Source: Gammaproteobacteria bacterium
Lineage (GTDB): Bacteria > Pseudomonadota > Gammaproteobacteria > UBA6429
Length of the DNA: 7,382 nucleotides
Direction of reading: 5' to 3'
Assembly: GCA_003232015.1 (NCBI GenBank)
Contig: QIKU01000012.1
Coordinates: 1-7,382, forward strand
Shown here: positions 5,730 to 7,382 of the stretch, in pieces
Numbering within the stretch: position 1 is the first letter of the stretch
Layout: each line of letters opens with the position of its first letter
Translations under genes and position numbers: made by a program
The notes under the pieces: model-generated
Seen by the model: only the letters and a program-made list of their open reading frames with translations
Databases searched by the model: none
Told to the model about the DNA's origin: nothing

Positions 5730-6911
5730 TTAAACATATTGGCCAGCACACCAGCCCGATGACCACGCCCACTGAAAATTATACCCACCAAGCCAACCGG
5801 TAACATCGACCACTTCACCAATAAAATATAACCCAGCATGGCTGTCAACCTGCATGGTCTTAGAAGAGAGTGCGTTACAGTCGACACCGCCCCTGGTTAC
5901 CTCGGCTGTTCTGTAGCCCTCAGTACCATTGGGTTTTATAGTCCAGGTTTGTAACTGGTTAATAACAGATGCAAGTTGATCTTTGGCAAGCGAACTCAGT
6001 TTTGTTTCAAGAATCTTGCTCTCAAAAAAAGTGGTGATTAGCCTTTTGGGTAATAATTGTGTCAGCACAGTTTTTAATATTTGTTGAGGGTGTTCGGCTG
6101 TTGCCGAGTCTAAAAAATTCTTCAGCGATATTTCAGGTAAAAGGTTAATGACTATTTCATTACCCTGTTGCCAGTAAGATGAAATTTGCAGTATTGCCGG
6201 GCCACTGAGCCCTCGATGGGTAAACAGAATGTTTTCTTTAAATTGGGTGTTGTTGCATGTCACCGTGCTATTAACCGCAATGCCAGAAAGCTTCTCCAGG
6301 CGTGCTTTATCGTGCTGCTGTAAAGTAAAAGGAACAAGCCCTGCCGAGGTTGGAACTATTTTCAACTTAAATTGTTCTGCTATTTTATAGCCGAAAGGTG
6401 TGGCGCCCATTTTTGGGATTGAAAGCCCACCACTGGCAATAACCAGTGATTGACAGTGGCATTGGTGGCTAGATGATTCGACTATGTAATGGTTGTCTGC
6501 TTTTTTAGTAATCTGTTTAATTGGCGAATTTAAACGGATTTTTACGCCGTATTTTTCGGCTTCATCCAGTAACATTGATAGGATATCGTTTGAACTGTTA
6601 TTACAGAAGAGTTGGCCGTGCTCACGTTCGTGATAGGCAATACGATATTGCTCTACAAGTTCAATAAAGTTCCACTGGTTGTAGCGGCTAATGGCCGATT
6701 TACAAAAATGCGGGTTACTTGAAATATAGTTGTCTGCATTAACGCTGTAATTGGTGAAATTACAGCGGCCACCGCCGGACATAAGAATTTTCTTGCCGGC
6801 TTTGTTGGCATGGTCGAGTATTAATACACTTCTCCCTCGCTTACCCGCTTCTATGGCACACATCAAGCCCGCTGCGCCTGCACCAATAATAATCACATCC
6901 ACTTGTTTCAT
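5730..6911 (-). CDS. yhiN: YhiN/HI0933-family FAD-dependent flavoprotein
   Basis: The 393-residue length is normal for the family. The N-terminal Rossmann motif IIIGAGAAGLMCAIEAG has G10, G12 and G15 for FAD binding. SGGGRCNFTN (45-54) is a strong family signature. LFTHRGLSGPAILQIS lies in the middle domain, EVTRGGV near residue 339, and the C-terminal GLYFIGEVVDVTGWLGGYN contains the second FAD-contacting region and is followed by WAWSSG. The protein is predicted to be a soluble cytoplasmic oxidoreductase; the physiological substrate of most YhiN proteins is not known, though related enzymes such as BaiN act on steroid-like substrates. No Shine-Dalgarno sequence is visible before the ATG. 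It is divergent from the DUF3301-like gene and leads the HopJ gene in a likely operon. Confidence 0.92.
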   Translation of the reverse strand: MKQVDVIIIGAGAAGLMCAIEAGKRGRSVLILDHANKAGKKILMSGGGRCNFTNYSVNADNYISSNPHFCKSAISRYNQWNFIELVEQYRIAYHEREHGQLFCNNSSNDILSMLLDEAEKYGVKIRLNSPIKQITKKADNHYIVESSSHQCHCQSLVIASGGLSIPKMGATPFGYKIAEQFKLKIVPTSAGLVPFTLQQHDKARLEKLSGIAVNSTVTCNNTQFKENILFTHRGLSGPAILQISSYWQQGNEIVINLLPEISLKNFLDSATAEHPQQILKTVLTQLLPKRLITTFFESKILETKLSSLAKDQLASVINQLQTWTIKPNGTEGYRTAEVTRGGVDCNALSSKTMQVDSHAGLYFIGEVVDVTGWLGGYNFQWAWSSGWCAGQYV

Positions 6912-6945
6912 TGGCTTATTGTACTGTAATTTTTCCCTGGCAGCA

Positions 6946-6974
6946 TTTAGCTTATTGGAATAACAGCGTATAAT
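6946..6974 (+). promoter_or_regulatory. Sigma-70 promoter placing the start point at the ATG of the DUF3301-like gene
   Basis: A perfect TATAAT (6969-6974) ends 6 nt before ATG 6981. A weak -35 (TTTAGC, 6946-6951, three of six) lies 17 bp upstream. The usual -10 to start distance puts +1 at about 6981, so the mRNA would have little or no 5' leader. The 69-nt gap between the divergent genes must also hold the yhiN promoter; a TACAAT on the minus strand (6918-6923) is a candidate, but no matching -35 is evident. Confidence 0.55.
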
Positions 6975-6980
6975 CTATTT

Positions 6981-7382
6981 ATGAGTGTGCCGGAATTTAT
7001 TATTATATTTACCCTGATAGTGGTTATCTTTTACTGGATTGATACAATCCGAGCCAAAGAGCTAGCAGTAATGCACGGCAAAAATGCCTGTAAGGATGCT
7101 GGTGTTACATTTTTAGATCAAACCGTCGAAATTAAAAAAGTACGCTTAAAACGGAATCCACGGGGAACGATGGTTTTTTACCGTGAATATCAATTTGAAT
7201 TCAGTAGTGATGGCGTTCGGCGTTTTGATGCAGTGATTATAATGTTAGGCAAGCAACTGCTTAATTTGCAGTTATCTGCTTACCCCGAAATTATTCAGGC
7301 TTCCCCCGATGATTTAAAGTCGAAGGCAGAACAACATGGTGTAACGATAGAATCTAATGTCGTTGATATAAAAAATTCTAAA
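6981..7382 (+). CDS. DUF3301-like membrane-anchored protein (3' partial)
   Basis: The frame is open from ATG 6981 to the last base, 134 codons, with no stop in the window. The first 20 or so residues form one hydrophobic helix (VPEFIIIFTLIVVIFYWID). Next comes the pattern typical of DUF3301: an R-A-K-E-L-A segment, GKNACKDAGVTFLDQTVEIKKV (quoted in parts as ACKDAGVTFLDQTV), a basic RLKRN strand, then YREYQFEFSSDGVRRFDAV and a leucine-rich LGKQLLNLQLSAYP. The topology suggests a small inner-membrane protein with a cytoplasmic or periplasmic beta-rich domain. The function of DUF3301 is unknown. An upstream in-frame stop at 6948-6950 and the lack of other good starts support ATG 6981. The tail beyond residue 105 is longer than in the members I recall. 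Confidence 0.8.
   Translation, partial: MSVPEFIIIFTLIVVIFYWIDTIRAKELAVMHGKNACKDAGVTFLDQTVEIKKVRLKRNPRGTMVFYREYQFEFSSDGVRRFDAVIIMLGKQLLNLQLSAYPEIIQASPDDLKSKAEQHGVTIESNVVDIKNSK

Overview
The window reads as chromosomal DNA of a gammaproteobacterium, moderately AT-rich and probably marine or sulfur-metabolising. This rests on gene content: HsbA/HsbR partner-switch proteins, a YhiN-type flavoprotein, HopJ, DUF6316-like and DUF3301-like proteins, and a DsrC-family protein next to a DMSO-reductase-type electron-transfer subunit. I see no mobile elements, tRNA, rRNA or CRISPR array.

Layout. (1) 3-1951, plus strand: the 3' part of a fused iron-sulfur/membrane-anchor subunit (DmsB fused to DmsC) of a molybdopterin oxidoreductase, then a small DsrC/TusE-family protein in which both functional C-terminal cysteines are replaced. 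(2) 1952-2551, plus: an intergenic stretch with an inverted repeat and a plausible sigma-70 promoter, then two small genes overlapping by ATGA. The first is a GTG-started protein with an N-terminal hydrophobic segment; the second is DUF6316-like. (3) 2552-5330, plus: a near-consensus sigma-28 (FliA) promoter, a leader of about 220 nt, then an anti-sigma-factor antagonist (HsbA-like), a receiver/PP2C-phosphatase/anti-sigma-kinase protein (HsbR-like), and a single-domain receiver. (4) 5352-6911, minus: a HopJ-family protein downstream of a YhiN/HI0933-family flavoprotein, convergent with block 3. (5) 6981 to the window end, plus: a DUF3301-like membrane-anchored protein, divergent from yhiN and cut by the window edge; its TATAAT box lies so close to the ATG that a leaderless mRNA is predicted.

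How they work together. Block 1 looks like membrane electron transfer between the quinone pool and a periplasmic or cytoplasmic molybdoenzyme acting on a sulfur compound, with a cysteine-less DsrC homologue that may be regulatory. Block 3 is a partner-switching module: phosphorylation of the HsbR receiver should set the balance between kinase and phosphatase activity on HsbA. In Pseudomonas aeruginosa, HsbA acts on the anti-FliA factor FlgM. The FliA-type promoter in front of the module here therefore suggests a feedback loop between flagellar sigma factor activity and its own partner switch. This is the most interesting observation in the window.
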